DNA of 64,000 nucleotides from Mycolicibacterium aurum (GTDB lineage Bacteria; Actinomycetota; Actinomycetes; Mycobacteriales; Mycobacteriaceae), in NCBI RefSeq assembly GCF_900637195.1, contig NZ_LR134356.1, forward strand, positions 1,302,001 through 1,366,000, read 5' to 3'. Of the stretch, positions 1 to 8,698 are shown in pieces. The notes beneath the pieces were generated by a model. That model was given only the letters and a program-made list of their open reading frames with translations. It searched no databases and was not told where the DNA came from. Every line of letters begins with the position of its first letter. Within the stretch, counting starts at the first letter, position 1. Both the position numbers and the translations under genes were made by a program.

Positions 1-1158
1 GCCCGGCATACCGCGCTCGACGACGTCTCCGGAGTCCGGGTCGACGATCTTGATCTCGACATGCGGGTGCACACGCCCGATCGACGACGTCCGGCGCTCC
101 AGGTCGTCATCGAAGAGCGTCTGGCACGACACCGGAGAGGTTTCGGTCATCCCGTACGCGATCGAGATCTCCGCCATGTTCATCTCTTCGACGCAGCGCT
201 TCATCACCTCGACCGGACACACGGCGCCCGCCATGATGCCGGTACGCAGCGACGACAGGTCGCGCTCGGCGAAGTCGGCGTGGTTCTGCATCGCGATGAA
301 CATCGTCGGCACTCCGTAAACCGCGGTGCACCTTTCTTTTTCGATGGCCGCCAGGGTCTGCCCGGGATCGAAGGCCGACGCGGGGATCACGATCGTCGCG
401 CCGTGCGTCGTGCAGCCCAGGTTGCCCATCACCATGCCGAAGCAGTGATAGAACGGCACCGGAATGCACAGCCGGTCACCGGCGGTCAACCGGATCTGCT
501 CGGTGCAGAAGTAGCCGTTGTTGAGAATGTTGCGATGGGACAGCGTCGCACCTTTCGGGAACCCGGTGGTCCCCGACGTGTACTGGATGTTGATGGCGTC
601 GCGATTGGACAGCGCCGCGCCGCGCCGTCGCAACTCGGCGTCGTCCACCTGATCCGCGCCCGAACACAGGGCGTCCCAGTCGTCGGTGCCGATGAACAGG
701 ACACGCTGCAGCGCAGCAACATCCGAGCGAACTTCGTCGACCATGGCGACGTAGTCGGAAGACTTGAACCGGGTGGCCGAGATCAACGTCCCCACCCCGG
801 ACTGGTCGAGTACGTAGCGCAGCTCGTGCGTGCGGTACGCGGGATTGATGTTGACCAGGATGGCGCCGATCTTGGCCGTGGCGTACTGCACGATCGCCCA
901 CTCCGGACAATTGGGTGCCCACACCCCGACCCGGTCCCCGCGCTCGATGCCGAGCGACATCAAACCCTTGGCGACGGTGTCGATCTCGCGGTCGAGTTCG
1001 GCGTAGGTCCAGCGGCGACCACTGGCGACGTCGACCAGCGCGTCGTGATCGGGGTAGGTCGCCGCGATCCGCTCGAAGTTCGCGCCGATGGTCTCTTCCA
1101 GAATGGGGGTGTCCGTCGGCCCTGCGTCGTAGGACTGGGTAGTCGTCATGTCTGCCAT
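1..1158 (-). CDS. Acyl-CoA synthetase (AMP-binding, FadD35-like), C-terminus cut by the window edge
   Basis: The first 386 codons are present and the 3' end lies outside the window. The protein begins MADMTTTQSYDAGPTD and carries the adenylation P-loop YTSGTTGFPKGATLSHRN at about residues 192-209, and the AYGMTETSPVS motif near residues 332-342. It closely resembles the PRK12583/FadD35-type medium-chain acyl-CoA synthetases as I remember them, which activate a carboxylic acid with ATP to an acyl-AMP and then an acyl-CoA. The ATG at 1158 shares one base with the stop codon of the upstream synthetase (TAATG), so the pair is probably translationally coupled. An alternative in-frame ATG lies at 1149. 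The substrate cannot be read from the sequence. Confidence 0.88.
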   Translation of the reverse strand, partial: MADMTTTQSYDAGPTDTPILEETIGANFERIAATYPDHDALVDVASGRRWTYAELDREIDTVAKGLMSLGIERGDRVGVWAPNCPEWAIVQYATAKIGAILVNINPAYRTHELRYVLDQSGVGTLISATRFKSSDYVAMVDEVRSDVAALQRVLFIGTDDWDALCSGADQVDDAELRRRGAALSNRDAINIQYTSGTTGFPKGATLSHRNILNNGYFCTEQIRLTAGDRLCIPVPFYHCFGMVMGNLGCTTHGATIVIPASAFDPGQTLAAIEKERCTAVYGVPTMFIAMQNHADFAERDLSSLRTGIMAGAVCPVEVMKRCVEEMNMAEISIAYGMTETSPVSCQTLFDDDLERRTSSIGRVHPHVEIKIVDPDSGDVVERGMPG

Positions 1159-2858
1159 TAATCCACCAGATCTTCGTAGCGGTACTCGGTTTCGATGGGT
1201 TGACCCGCACGGTGGGCCTCGTCCTCGCGGCGGCGCAACTCGACGCGACGGATCTTGCCGGAGATGGTCTTCGGCAGTTCGAAGAACTCCACCCGGCGCA
1301 CCTTCAGGTACGGCGCGAGGTTGTCGCGGGAGTGCTCGAGGATCGCTCGTGCCGTCTCGCTGTCGGCCGACCAGCCCTGCGCCAGCGCCACGTAGGCCTT
1401 CGGCACGGCCAGGCGGGTGTCGTCCGGCTGCGGCACCACCGCGGCCTCGACCACCGCAGGATGGGAGATGAGCACGCTCTCCAACTCGAACGGCGACACC
1501 TTGTAGTCCGAGGATTTGAAGACGTCGTCGGTGCGTCCGATGTAGGTGATGTAGCCATCGGCGTCGCGGACGGCGACATCGCCGGTGTGGTAGTAACCGC
1601 CGCGCATCACCAGGGCATTGCGGTCGTCATCGCCGAGATAGCCCGTCATCAGGTTCAGCGGCGTCTGGCTCAGATCCAGGCAGATCTCGCCCTCATCGGC
1701 GGGTTGGTCGGTGAGCGGGTCGACCAGCACCACCGGAACCCCGGGCATCGGCCTGCCCATCGAGCCGGCCTTCACGGGTTGCCCCGGAGTGTTGCCCACC
1801 TGCAGCGTGGTCTCGGTTTGGCCGAACCCGTCCCGGATCGTCAACCCCCACGCCCGCTCCACCGCGCCGATCACCTCGGGGTTGAGCGGCTCGCCGGCAC
1901 CCAGCACTTCCCGCAGACGCTCGGGGCGGGGTCCGAGGTCGGACTGGATCAGCATGCGCCAGACGGTCGGCGGTGCGCAGAACGTGCTGACCCCGGCCCG
2001 CCGGATCTGATCCAGCAGGGCGGAGGCCTGGAAGCGGCCGTAGTTGTAGACGAAGATCGTGGCCTCGGCGATCCACGGAGCGAAGAAACAACTCCACGCG
2101 TGCTTGGCCCACCCCGGCGAGCTGATGGCCAGATGCACGTCGCCGGGCTTGAGGCCGATCCACGCCATCGTGGTCAGGTGTCCCACCGGGTAGCTGACCT
2201 GCGAGTGCTCGACCAGCTTGGGCTTGCTGGTGGTGCCGGACGTGAAGTACACCAGCAGCGGGTCGTCGACCGTGGTCTGCGGGTCGTGCGCGTGGGGGGC
2301 ATCGACCGCGGCGGCATCGCCGTAGGACTGCCAGCCTTCGACCGCCGCCCCGACGACGACGCGCACGTAGTCGCCGGGCACATCGTCGAACTTGGCGGCA
2401 TCGGCGGAGTTCGCGATGACGAAGCCGGCCTGGCCACGGCTGATCCGGTCCAGAAGATCGGCGGGCCCCAGTGCCGCGGTGGTCGGCAGGATGACCGCCC
2501 CCAGCTTCGCGACGGCCAGCATCGTTTCCCACAGTTCGACCTGGTTGCCGAGCATCAGGATCACCCGGTCGCCGTGTCCCACCCCGAGACCGTGCAGCCA
2601 GGTCGCGACCTGATCGGAGCGGCGCGCCATCTCGTCGAAGGTGACCTTCTGCTCGCTGCCGTCCTCCTCGACGATCCACAGCGCGACGCGGTCGTTGCCG
2701 CGCGCGATGTGGTCGAACCAGTCGGTGGCCCAGTTGAAGCGCCCCGACAGTCGTGGCCAGGCGAAGGTCTCGACGGCCTTGTCGTAGTCGGCCATGACCT
2801 CGACGAGGTGGTCTCGGGCGTTACGCAGGACGTCGAACAGGTCGGTGTTGGAGGCCAT
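1158..2858 (-). CDS. AMP-dependent acyl-CoA synthetase (ACSM/AcsA-like), 566 aa
   Basis: This full-length ANL-superfamily ligase has FTSGTTSKPKLVEHSQ at about residues 203-218, DGFGQTETTLQVGN in the middle, a GYYHTGDVA hinge region and a C-terminal PKTISGKIRRVELRRRE, which contains the conserved catalytic lysine (SGKI). The family activates short or medium chain acyl substrates to acyl-CoA in the cytoplasm. I chose the ATG at 2858 (MASNTDLFDVLRNA). The open frame runs further upstream, but it would cross the divergent promoter region and the start of the regulator on the other strand. It forms a coupled operon with the synthetase downstream. The divergent LuxR-type gene is the obvious candidate regulator. 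Confidence 0.9.
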   Translation of the reverse strand: MASNTDLFDVLRNARDHLVEVMADYDKAVETFAWPRLSGRFNWATDWFDHIARGNDRVALWIVEEDGSEQKVTFDEMARRSDQVATWLHGLGVGHGDRVILMLGNQVELWETMLAVAKLGAVILPTTAALGPADLLDRISRGQAGFVIANSADAAKFDDVPGDYVRVVVGAAVEGWQSYGDAAAVDAPHAHDPQTTVDDPLLVYFTSGTTSKPKLVEHSQVSYPVGHLTTMAWIGLKPGDVHLAISSPGWAKHAWSCFFAPWIAEATIFVYNYGRFQASALLDQIRRAGVSTFCAPPTVWRMLIQSDLGPRPERLREVLGAGEPLNPEVIGAVERAWGLTIRDGFGQTETTLQVGNTPGQPVKAGSMGRPMPGVPVVLVDPLTDQPADEGEICLDLSQTPLNLMTGYLGDDDRNALVMRGGYYHTGDVAVRDADGYITYIGRTDDVFKSSDYKVSPFELESVLISHPAVVEAAVVPQPDDTRLAVPKAYVALAQGWSADSETARAILEHSRDNLAPYLKVRRVEFFELPKTISGKIRRVELRRREDEAHRAGQPIETEYRYEDLVD

Positions 2859-2919
2859 GCCCAATAGGATCCAGGTCACACTCGTCCGTCCACTACCCCC
2901 GAAAGAGGGTGCCGTCCCG
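2859..2919. promoter_or_regulatory. Divergent promoter region, acyl-CoA synthetases versus LuxR-type regulator
   Basis: The 61 bp between the two divergent starts must hold both promoters. It includes an A-rich GAAAGAGGG stretch ahead of the regulator start. I see no clear palindrome. Confidence 0.45.
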
Positions 2920-3762
2920 ATGTCAGGCTCGTCGGCGCTGCTCCGTCCGCGCGATGGTGACGCGCTGCGCGCCGAACTGCGCCGGGTGGCCGTGCTCGGT
3001 GACGTCCCGGTGCTGTTCGGGGGCGAGGTCCACGACGACACGCTGCTGATCTCGGAGTACCACGGGGTGCGCACCGGCGGCCTGCGCGGACTGGCCGTCC
3101 GGTCGAACTCGGGACTGGGCGGAGCGAGCATGGTGGCCGGGAGACCGTTGTCGGTGGCCGACTACCGCAGCGCCTCGTCCATCACGCACGACTACGACGG
3201 GCCGGTGCTGTCGGAGGGCATCCGCTCGGTCCTCGCGGTGCCGGTACTGGTGGAGGGGCGGGCCAGGGCCATGCTCTACGGCGCCTATCGCAGCGGCGCA
3301 CCGTTCGGCGGCCGGGTCGCCGACCTGATGGTCGACTCGGCCCGGCGGCTCAGCGAGGAACTCCGGATCCGCGACGAGGTGGATCGCCGGCTACGGCTGC
3401 GCGATGCGCACGTGGCGCACCACGGCGGTGTGGTCGGCGCCGAGCAGATCAGGGAGGCGCATGCCGAATTGCGTCGCCTCGCGGTGGAGGCGCCCGCCGC
3501 TCTCCAGTGCCGGCTGCGAGCACTCGCCGACACCCTGACAGGACCCGCAGACGACGATCCCGACGCGCCCGTGCTGACGCCTCGCGAACTCGACGTGCTC
3601 GCCCAGGTTGCGCTCGGCTGCACCAACGCCGAGGCAGGCCAGCGACTTTCGTTGAAGACCGAGACCGTGAAGAGTTATCTGCGCAGCGCGGCAACAAAAC
3701 TCGGAACCCGGACCCGTTTCGAGTCGGTGTCGAAAGCGAGGCGGCTGCACCTCATTCCGTGA
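2920..3762 (+). CDS. GAF-domain LuxR-family transcriptional regulator, 280 aa
   Basis: Residues 1-150 look like a GAF-type sensor fold (GDVPVLFGGEVHDDTLLISEY, then VLAVPVLVEGRARAMLYGAY). The C-terminus is a LuxR/GerE helix-turn-helix (LTPRELDVLAQVALGCTNAE, then LKTETVKSYLRSAATKLGTR). The protein is probably a DNA-binding regulator answering a small molecule or redox signal. The ATG at 2920 was chosen because it gives MSGSSALLRPRDGDALRAEL and leaves the divergent promoter intact; the longer frame from 2794 would overlap the synthetase coding sequence. A strong hairpin follows 5 bp after the stop. Control of the divergent synthetase operon is inferred from position only. Confidence 0.85.
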   Translation: MSGSSALLRPRDGDALRAELRRVAVLGDVPVLFGGEVHDDTLLISEYHGVRTGGLRGLAVRSNSGLGGASMVAGRPLSVADYRSASSITHDYDGPVLSEGIRSVLAVPVLVEGRARAMLYGAYRSGAPFGGRVADLMVDSARRLSEELRIRDEVDRRLRLRDAHVAHHGGVVGAEQIREAHAELRRLAVEAPAALQCRLRALADTLTGPADDDPDAPVLTPRELDVLAQVALGCTNAEAGQRLSLKTETVKSYLRSAATKLGTRTRFESVSKARRLHLIP

Positions 3763-3767
3763 CATGC

Positions 3768-3804
3768 AAAGGGGCACCTCCCCGGGGGAAGGAGGTGCCC
3801 CTTT
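3768..3804. terminator. Bidirectional intrinsic terminator, 14-bp perfect stem
   Basis: AAAGGGGCACCTCC (3768-3781) pairs perfectly with GGAGGTGCCCCTTT (3791-3804) across a 9-nt loop. It sits between the regulator stop (3762) and the 3' end of the convergent secreted-protein gene, so it can serve both. The flanking A and T runs are only three long. Confidence 0.85.
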
Positions 3805-3812
3805 GGTCTCGG

Positions 3813-3886
3813 TTGTGCGGGTTACCGCACTCCGGCTGGATTGTGCGGGTTACCGCACGGCGACTGGATTGTGCGGGTTACCGCAC
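3813..3886. repeat. Three tandem hairpin repeats, 28-bp period, at the 3' end of the secreted-protein gene
   Basis: TTGTGCGGGTTACCGCAC occurs exactly at 3813-3830, 3841-3858 and 3869-3886. Each copy contains a GTGCGG-GTTA-CCGCAC stem-loop. The 10-bp spacers are nearly alike (TCCGGCTGGA and GGCGACTGGA). The third copy contains the last codons and TAA of the gene at 3878-4174, so the array appears to be a triplication of that gene's end. Confidence 0.9.
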
Positions 3887-4174
3887 GGCGACGTAGTAGA
3901 CCTTGCCCGTGATCACCTGCTGGTTCATCCCGTCACTGTTGGACGGGACGGTGGAGCGGATGTCGCCGCCGGGATTGACCCCGACGACTGTGGCCTGGGA
4001 CAGTGGCGTCCCGGACAGGTTGTTGACGATGACGCGATTGCCGTCGGCTTCCAGCTGGCTGATGGTGCTCTGCGCGTCGCCGGCAGAGGGCGCGGCTGCG
4101 GCGGGCGCGGCCAGCCCGACAATGGCTCCGGTCAGGGTGGCGGCGAAGGCGGTGGCGATGGTGACGTTCTTCAT
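3878..4174 (-). CDS. Small secreted mycobacterial protein, 98 aa
   Basis: The N-terminus MKNVTIATAFAATLTGAIVG followed by LAAPAAAAP is a clear Sec signal peptide, with predicted cleavage after AAA at about residue 28. The mature part (AQSTISQLEADGNRVIVNN, then SQATVVGVNPGG) resembles a family of short mycobacterial exported proteins of unknown function that share a TI-LQ-GY-V-N pattern. It has no cysteines. AGGAA lies 5 nt before the ATG at 4174. The final codons and stop lie inside the last unit of a triplicated hairpin repeat. No function can be assigned. Confidence 0.85.
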   Translation of the reverse strand: MKNVTIATAFAATLTGAIVGLAAPAAAAPSAGDAQSTISQLEADGNRVIVNNLSGTPLSQATVVGVNPGGDIRSTVPSNSDGMNQQVITGKVYYVAVR

Positions 4175-4361
4175 GGTCGTTCCTGCTCTTCTTGTTCAAC
4201 TCGATGACTTCTGACGGGTTAAACCGGCAGGTGGTCGGCTTCATTTCAGTTGGCAGAAATTGAACGGCCGGTGGCAGAATCGCGGAACTGGGGGTTAACC
4301 GGAAACGGTGGTGGCAGACAGCACTGATGACAACGCCGCCGGTGTCGGGGACAGTAAGCCG

Positions 4362-5183
4362 ATGAGCATCTTCACCACCACCGACGGCACCGACATCTTC
4401 TACAAGGATTGGGGAACCGGGCAGCCCATCGTCTTCAGTCATGGCTGGCCGCTGTCCTCGGACGACTGGGACAACCAGATGCTGTTCTTCCTCCAGCACG
4501 GCTACCGCGTCATCGCCCACGACCGTCGCGGCCACGGCAGGTCGACGCAGACTCCCGGCGGGCACGACATCGACCACTACGCCGACGATCTCGCCGAACT
4601 CACCGCCCATCTCGACCTGCACGACGCGATCCATGTCGGTCATTCCACCGGCGGCGGGGAAGTGGTGCGCTACGTCGCCCGCCACGAGGACCGGGTCGCG
4701 AAGGCGGCGATCATCTCCGCTGTACCCCCGTTGATGGTCCGCACCGAGGCGAATCCCGAAGGCCTGCCCAAGTCGGTCTTCGACGATCTGCAGGCTCAGC
4801 TGGCGGCGAATCGGTCGGTGTTCTACCAGAACCTGGCTTCGGGTCCGTTCTACGGGTTCAACCGCGCCGGCGTGGAAACACAACCGGCCATCGTCGACAA
4901 CTGGTGGCGTCAGGGGATGATGGGTGACGCGCTCTCGCACTACGACGGCATCGTCGCGTTCTCCCAGACGGACTTCACCGAGGACCTCAAGAAGATCTCC
5001 GTGCCGGTGCTGGTGATGCACAGCGAAGACGACCAGATCGTGCCCTACGTCGCCGCCGGCCCGAAGTCCGCTGCGCTGCTGAAGAACGGAATCTTGAAGA
5101 CCTATCAGGGATTTCCGCACGGTATGCCGACCACCCATGCCGACGTCATCAACGCCGACCTGCTGGCGTTTCTGAAGGGATAG
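4362..5183 (+). CDS. Alpha/beta hydrolase, cofactor-free chloroperoxidase type, 273 aa
   Basis: Motifs of non-haem haloperoxidases/esterases are present: [15 protein letters not shown] (oxyanion region), HDRRGHGRS, the nucleophile elbow [10 protein letters not shown] with Ser near residue 97, the acid HSEDDQIVP, and FPHGMPTTH near the C-terminus supplying the His. Length is typical (about 275 aa). Despite the name, this family mostly has perhydrolase or esterase activity; the natural substrate is unknown. I chose the ATG at 4362 ([14 protein letters not shown]), matching the usual start of the family; an upstream in-frame GTG at 4308 adds 18 unlikely residues. An NTF2-like gene starts 4 bp after the stop. 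Confidence 0.9.
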   Translation: MSIFTTTDGTDIFYKDWGTGQPIVFSHGWPLSSDDWDNQMLFFLQHGYRVIAHDRRGHGRSTQTPGGHDIDHYADDLAELTAHLDLHDAIHVGHSTGGGEVVRYVARHEDRVAKAAIISAVPPLMVRTEANPEGLPKSVFDDLQAQLAANRSVFYQNLASGPFYGFNRAGVETQPAIVDNWWRQGMMGDALSHYDGIVAFSQTDFTEDLKKISVPVLVMHSEDDQIVPYVAAGPKSAALLKNGILKTYQGFPHGMPTTHADVINADLLAFLKG

Positions 5184-5187
5184 CTCC

Positions 5188-5652
5188 GTGACCGTGCTCG
5201 CCCCGCCGTTCACCCGCGACAGCGCGATCGCCAAAGTTCGCGCCGGCGAGGATCTCTGGAACACCAGGGATCCTCAGCGGGTCGCGCTCGCGTACACGCC
5301 GGACAGTTGGTGGCGCAACCGATCCCACTTCGCGCGTGGGCGCGACGAGATCGTCGAATTCCTCACCGGCAAATGGCAACGCGAACTGGACTACCGGCTC
5401 ATCAAGGAGCTGTGGACCTACGGCGGCGACCGCATCGCCGTGCGGTTCGCCTACGAATACCATGACTCCTCCGGCGCGTGGTACCGCGCCTACGGCAACG
5501 AGAACTGGGAGTTCGCGTCCGACGGGCTGATGAGGACCCGGCACGCGAGCATCAACGACCTCGCGATCGCCGAGCAGGATCGGTTGTTCCACTGGGACTC
5601 GTCGGGTCCGCGCCCGGCCGACCATCCGGGCCTCACCGAGCTCGGCCTCTGA
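5188..5652 (+). CDS. DUF1348/NTF2-like small protein, 154 aa
   Basis: The protein has a SnoaL/NTF2-like composition with the signature [20 protein letters not shown] and then [20 protein letters not shown], typical of DUF1348 (nuclear transport factor 2 superfamily). Members form a cone-shaped alpha+beta barrel and are often small-molecule binding or isomerising proteins; no activity is established here. GTG at 5188 begins 4 bp after the hydrolase stop, so the two are probably cotranscribed. The convergent lactonase gene ends at 5657. Confidence 0.85.
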   Translation: MTVLAPPFTRDSAIAKVRAGEDLWNTRDPQRVALAYTPDSWWRNRSHFARGRDEIVEFLTGKWQRELDYRLIKELWTYGGDRIAVRFAYEYHDSSGAWYRAYGNENWEFASDGLMRTRHASINDLAIAEQDRLFHWDSSGPRPADHPGLTELGL

Positions 5653-5656
5653 CAGA

Positions 5657-6658
5657 TCAGCGGGGTAGCTCGACCCAGCCCAGATACGGGGCGCCGATGC
5701 TGCCCATCCACAGCCGGCCGCCGGCCTCGACCAGGCCGGTCACCATGCTGAACTGCGGATGGGTCATGCGCACACCTGCGACGGCGTCGCCGCTGTCCGG
5801 ATCGAACGCCACCGCCCACACCACCGGCTGCGGCTTCGGCTGCAACCGCTTCGGCAGTCGCCACACCGCCTTACGCACCAGCGGCGGTCCGGCGGCGAGC
5901 CGGTCGGCGACGGGATTGGCGGGTGTGACCATGGCGCACCAGATGCGGCCGTCGCTCCCGGTCGACAGGTTGTCGGGCATGGCGGGCAGGTGCACCGCCA
6001 GCGGCGTGACCGAACCGGCCTGCGGACCCGTCAGCCAGTACTTGGACAATCGGCGACCCTGCGTCTCGGCGAACACCAGGGCCGACCCGTCGGCCGTCGG
6101 CGTCACCCCGTTCGCGAAGTAGAGGCCCTCCACGACCGTCGTCACGGTTCCGTCGGGCTCCAGCCGGTGCAGCGCGCCGCGGCCGCGGGCCTCCAGGATG
6201 GCACCGACGTAGTCGCCCACCGTGAAGGCACTCGTCGATTCGGTGAAATACACGGTGCCGTCCGCGGTTTCGGTGACATTCGAACAGAAGATCAGCGGGT
6301 GTCCGTTGGCCCAGTCCACCAACGTCTCGACGTGACCCGTCGCGGTGTCCACGGCGAGCAACCCGCGGGGGCTGTCGCACACCAGCAGGCGGCCGTCACG
6401 GGTGAAGGTCATCCCCAGCGGACGGCCTCCGGTGTTCGCAATCACCTCGGGCGCGCTGCCGTCGGGGCGCAACCGCACGATCGACCCGTCCTGCGCCCCG
6501 ACCCACAGCGCGCCGTCATGGTCGACGACGACGTCCTCGGGTTCGCCTCCGGGTATCGGGACCAGTGTCAGGTCCGCGGCCGGAAAGTCGGGCAGCGCCC
6601 CGACGGGCGGCGCCTGCCAGCGCACCGGATCGACCGGCGGTGTCGGCCCCTGTTCCAT
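5657..6658 (-). CDS. SMP-30/gluconolactonase-like beta-propeller protein, 333 aa
   Basis: Six-bladed propeller repeats are visible: EDVVVDHDGALWVGAQDGSI, NTGGRPLGMTFTRDGRLLVC, CSNVTETADGTVYFTESTS, LYFANGVTPTADGSALVFAE, MPDNLSTGSDGRIWCAMV. This is the pattern of SMP-30/strictosidine-synthase-like lactonases, which usually hydrolyse sugar or other lactones with a bound divalent metal. There is no signal peptide. I set the start at ATG 6658 (MEQGPTPPVDPVRW); a longer frame would run into the aminotransferase gene. Its stop falls 11 bp before the aminotransferase stop, so it follows that gene on the same strand. The substrate is unknown. Confidence 0.85.
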   Translation of the reverse strand: MEQGPTPPVDPVRWQAPPVGALPDFPAADLTLVPIPGGEPEDVVVDHDGALWVGAQDGSIVRLRPDGSAPEVIANTGGRPLGMTFTRDGRLLVCDSPRGLLAVDTATGHVETLVDWANGHPLIFCSNVTETADGTVYFTESTSAFTVGDYVGAILEARGRGALHRLEPDGTVTTVVEGLYFANGVTPTADGSALVFAETQGRRLSKYWLTGPQAGSVTPLAVHLPAMPDNLSTGSDGRIWCAMVTPANPVADRLAAGPPLVRKAVWRLPKRLQPKPQPVVWAVAFDPDSGDAVAGVRMTHPQFSMVTGLVEAGGRLWMGSIGAPYLGWVELPR

Positions 6659-6669
6659 ACCGCCGGACG

Positions 6670-8058
6670 CTACATCCGCGCCGACGCCTCCGTGAGCACA
6701 CCACGCAGGATGTCGTAGATCGCGTCGAATTCCTTCTGCCCGCTGATCAGTGGCGGGGCCAGCTGCACCACCGGGTCGCCGCGGTCGTCGGCGCGGCAGT
6801 ACAGGCCTGCCTCGAACAGCGCGGGTGTCAGGAAGCCACGCAGCAGCCGCTCGCACTCGTCGTCGTTGAAGGTCTCCTTGGTGGCCTTGTCCTTGACGAG
6901 TTCGATGCCGTAGAAGAAGCCCTCGCCGCGGACGTCGCCGACGATCGGGATGTCGTAGAGCTTGTCCAGCGTGGCCTTGAACGCCGAGGCGTTCTGCTTG
7001 ACGTGGTCGTTGATGCCCTCGCGCTCGAAGATGTCGAGGTTGGCCAGCGCCACCGCCGCCGACACCGGGTGACCGCCGAAGGTGTAGCCGTGCCCGAACA
7101 CGGTCTGCCCGTCGTTGAACGGCTCGAACAGCCGGTCGCTGGCGACCATCGCGCCGATCGGCGAATACCCGGACGTCAGACCCTTGGCGCAGGTGATGAT
7201 GTCGGGGGTGTAGCCGAAGTCGTTGCAGGCGAACATCGATCCGATGCGGCCGTAGGCGCAGATCACCTCGTCAGAGACCAGCAGCACGTCGTACTCGTCG
7301 CAGATCTCGCGGACCCGCTCGAAGTACCCGGGCGGCGGCGGGAAGCAGCCGCCGGCGTTCTGCACCGGCTCCAGGAATACCGCGGCGACGGTGTCGGGGC
7401 CTTCGAATTCGATGGCCTCGGCGATTCGGTCGGCGCAGTACCGGCCGAACGCTTTGGGGTCCGAGCTGAACTGCTCAGGCGCCCGGTAGAAGTTGGTGTT
7501 GGGCACGCGGAAACCGCCAGGAGTCGGCGGGTCGAACGGCGCCTTGAACGTCGGGATGCCGGTGATGGCCAGGGCGCCCTGCGGGGTGCCGTGGTACGCG
7601 ATGGACCGCGAGATCACCTTGTACTTGCCCGGCTTGCCGGTCAGCTTGAAGTACTGCTTGGCCAGTTTCCAGGCGCTCTCGACGGCCTCGCCGCCACCGG
7701 TGGTGAAGAACACGCGGTTGAGGTCACCCGGGGCGTAGCCGGCGATCCGCTCGGCGAGCTCGATGGCGGGGGGAGTGGCGAAGGACCACAGCGGGAAGAA
7801 CGCCAGCGACTCGGCCTGCTTGGCGGCGGCCTCGGCCAGCTCGGCGCGGCCGTGGCCGACCTGGACGACGAACAGCCCGGACAGGCCGTCGATGTACTTG
7901 TTGCCGTTGCTGTCCCAGATGTGGACACCCTCGCCGCGGGTGATGATGGTCGGGGTAATACCTTCGCCATGCCGGGCGAAGTGGCCCCACAGGTGGCGGT
8001 CGGCCTTGGCGCCCAGGTCGCCGGTGGTGGTCTGTTCGGTTTCGGAAATGATCGTCAT
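6670..8058 (-). CDS. Class III (omega) PLP aminotransferase, Rv3329-like, 462 aa
   Basis: This fold-type I aminotransferase has GGGEAVESAWKLAKQYF, the PLP-contacting SDEVICAYGRIGSMF, and CAKGLTSGYSPIGAM, which contains the Schiff-base lysine (AKG). Class III members move terminal amino groups of diamines, GABA or beta-alanine to pyruvate or 2-oxoglutarate. The M. tuberculosis gene Rv3329 next to sigJ is the apparent counterpart. Its ATG at 8058 overlaps the Lrp stop codon as ATGA, so regulator and enzyme are coupled. A dehydrogenase able to take the resulting aldehyde lies divergently, and an amino acid permease lies nearby, so a diamine or omega-amino acid pathway is likely. The exact substrate is inferred. 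Confidence 0.9.
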   Translation of the reverse strand: MTIISETEQTTTGDLGAKADRHLWGHFARHGEGITPTIITRGEGVHIWDSNGNKYIDGLSGLFVVQVGHGRAELAEAAAKQAESLAFFPLWSFATPPAIELAERIAGYAPGDLNRVFFTTGGGEAVESAWKLAKQYFKLTGKPGKYKVISRSIAYHGTPQGALAITGIPTFKAPFDPPTPGGFRVPNTNFYRAPEQFSSDPKAFGRYCADRIAEAIEFEGPDTVAAVFLEPVQNAGGCFPPPPGYFERVREICDEYDVLLVSDEVICAYGRIGSMFACNDFGYTPDIITCAKGLTSGYSPIGAMVASDRLFEPFNDGQTVFGHGYTFGGHPVSAAVALANLDIFEREGINDHVKQNASAFKATLDKLYDIPIVGDVRGEGFFYGIELVKDKATKETFNDDECERLLRGFLTPALFEAGLYCRADDRGDPVVQLAPPLISGQKEFDAIYDILRGVLTEASARM

Positions 8059-8576
8059 CGTGTGCCCCAATTGTATTGCTGCTTAACAAGTTTCAGGTAG
8101 ACCAGGGTTTCGGTGGATATCACTCCCGGAAGCGAGCGGATTTGGGTGTTGAGCAGCTCGAGCAGGCTGTCGTCGTCTTCGCAGACCACCTCGACGATGG
8201 CGTCGAACGAACCTGCGGTCAGCACGACGTAGTCGACGGACTCGAGCTCGGCGAGTTTCTGGGCGACCTTGGTGGTGTCGCCGGTGCATTTGATGCCGAT
8301 CATCGCCTGGCGGGCGAAGCCGAGCTGCATCGGATCAGTGACGGCGACGATCTGCATCACCCCGGCGTCGACCATGCGCTGGACGCGCTGGCGCACGGCG
8401 GCCTCGGACAGGCCCACGGCCTTGCCGATGCCGGCGTAGGAACGGCGGCCGTCCTGCTGCAGCTTCTCGATGATCGCCTTGGACAGTTCGTCGAGTTGGA
8501 AGGCGGCACCCGGGCGGGACTGATTGACGCGGAACGACACGGGGCCGACAGCGTGGGGTAGCCCCGGGTTCGCCAT
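8055..8576 (-). CDS. Lrp/AsnC-family transcriptional regulator, 173 aa
   Basis: A helix-turn-helix near residues 28-75 (LDELSKAIIEKLQQDGR, then IGKAVGLSEAAVRQRVQRM) is followed by a RAM/AsnC ligand domain (MQIVAVTDPMQLGFARQAMI, then YVVLTAGSFDAIVEVVCEDD). It begins at ATG 8576 with an N-terminal extension of about 25 residues, longer than the average Lrp. Its gene is first in an operon with the aminotransferase and divergent from the aldehyde dehydrogenase. It probably senses an amino acid or diamine and controls both directions. Effector and operator are not determined. Confidence 0.92.
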   Translation of the reverse strand: MANPGLPHAVGPVSFRVNQSRPGAAFQLDELSKAIIEKLQQDGRRSYAGIGKAVGLSEAAVRQRVQRMVDAGVMQIVAVTDPMQLGFARQAMIGIKCTGDTTKVAQKLAELESVDYVVLTAGSFDAIVEVVCEDDDSLLELLNTQIRSLPGVISTETLVYLKLVKQQYNWGTR

Positions 8577-8686
8577 GCCTGAGATTGTGCACGGAATCCG
8601 TCGTCACAGGCAACCATGGCGGCGAAATCATTCGTTCCGGGTCGTTGACGGTGCAGTAATGCGTAGCTCCGCTGGACGGTGCGCGA

Positions 8687-8692
8687 TACCGT
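8687..8692 (+). promoter_or_regulatory. Putative -10 element of the aldehyde dehydrogenase, leaderless layout
   Basis: TACCGT lies 6 nt upstream of the ATG at 8699. With a start site 6-7 nt downstream of the box, the transcript would begin at or next to the ATG. The 122-bp divergent region (8577-8698) should also hold the Lrp promoter and operator. Confidence 0.4.
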
Positions 8693-8698
8693 TGTCGC

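Noticed and set aside
61..1161. 366-codon frame on the plus strand at the left edge
   Set aside because: The minus strand encodes an acyl-CoA synthetase with intact YTSGTTGFPKG and AYGMTETS motifs. The plus frame is a shadow with no family likeness.
3813..3886. Possible CRISPR-like array (three identical repeats)
   Set aside because: The spacers are only 10 bp and nearly identical, the repeat overlaps a coding end, and no cas gene is present. It is a tandem duplication.
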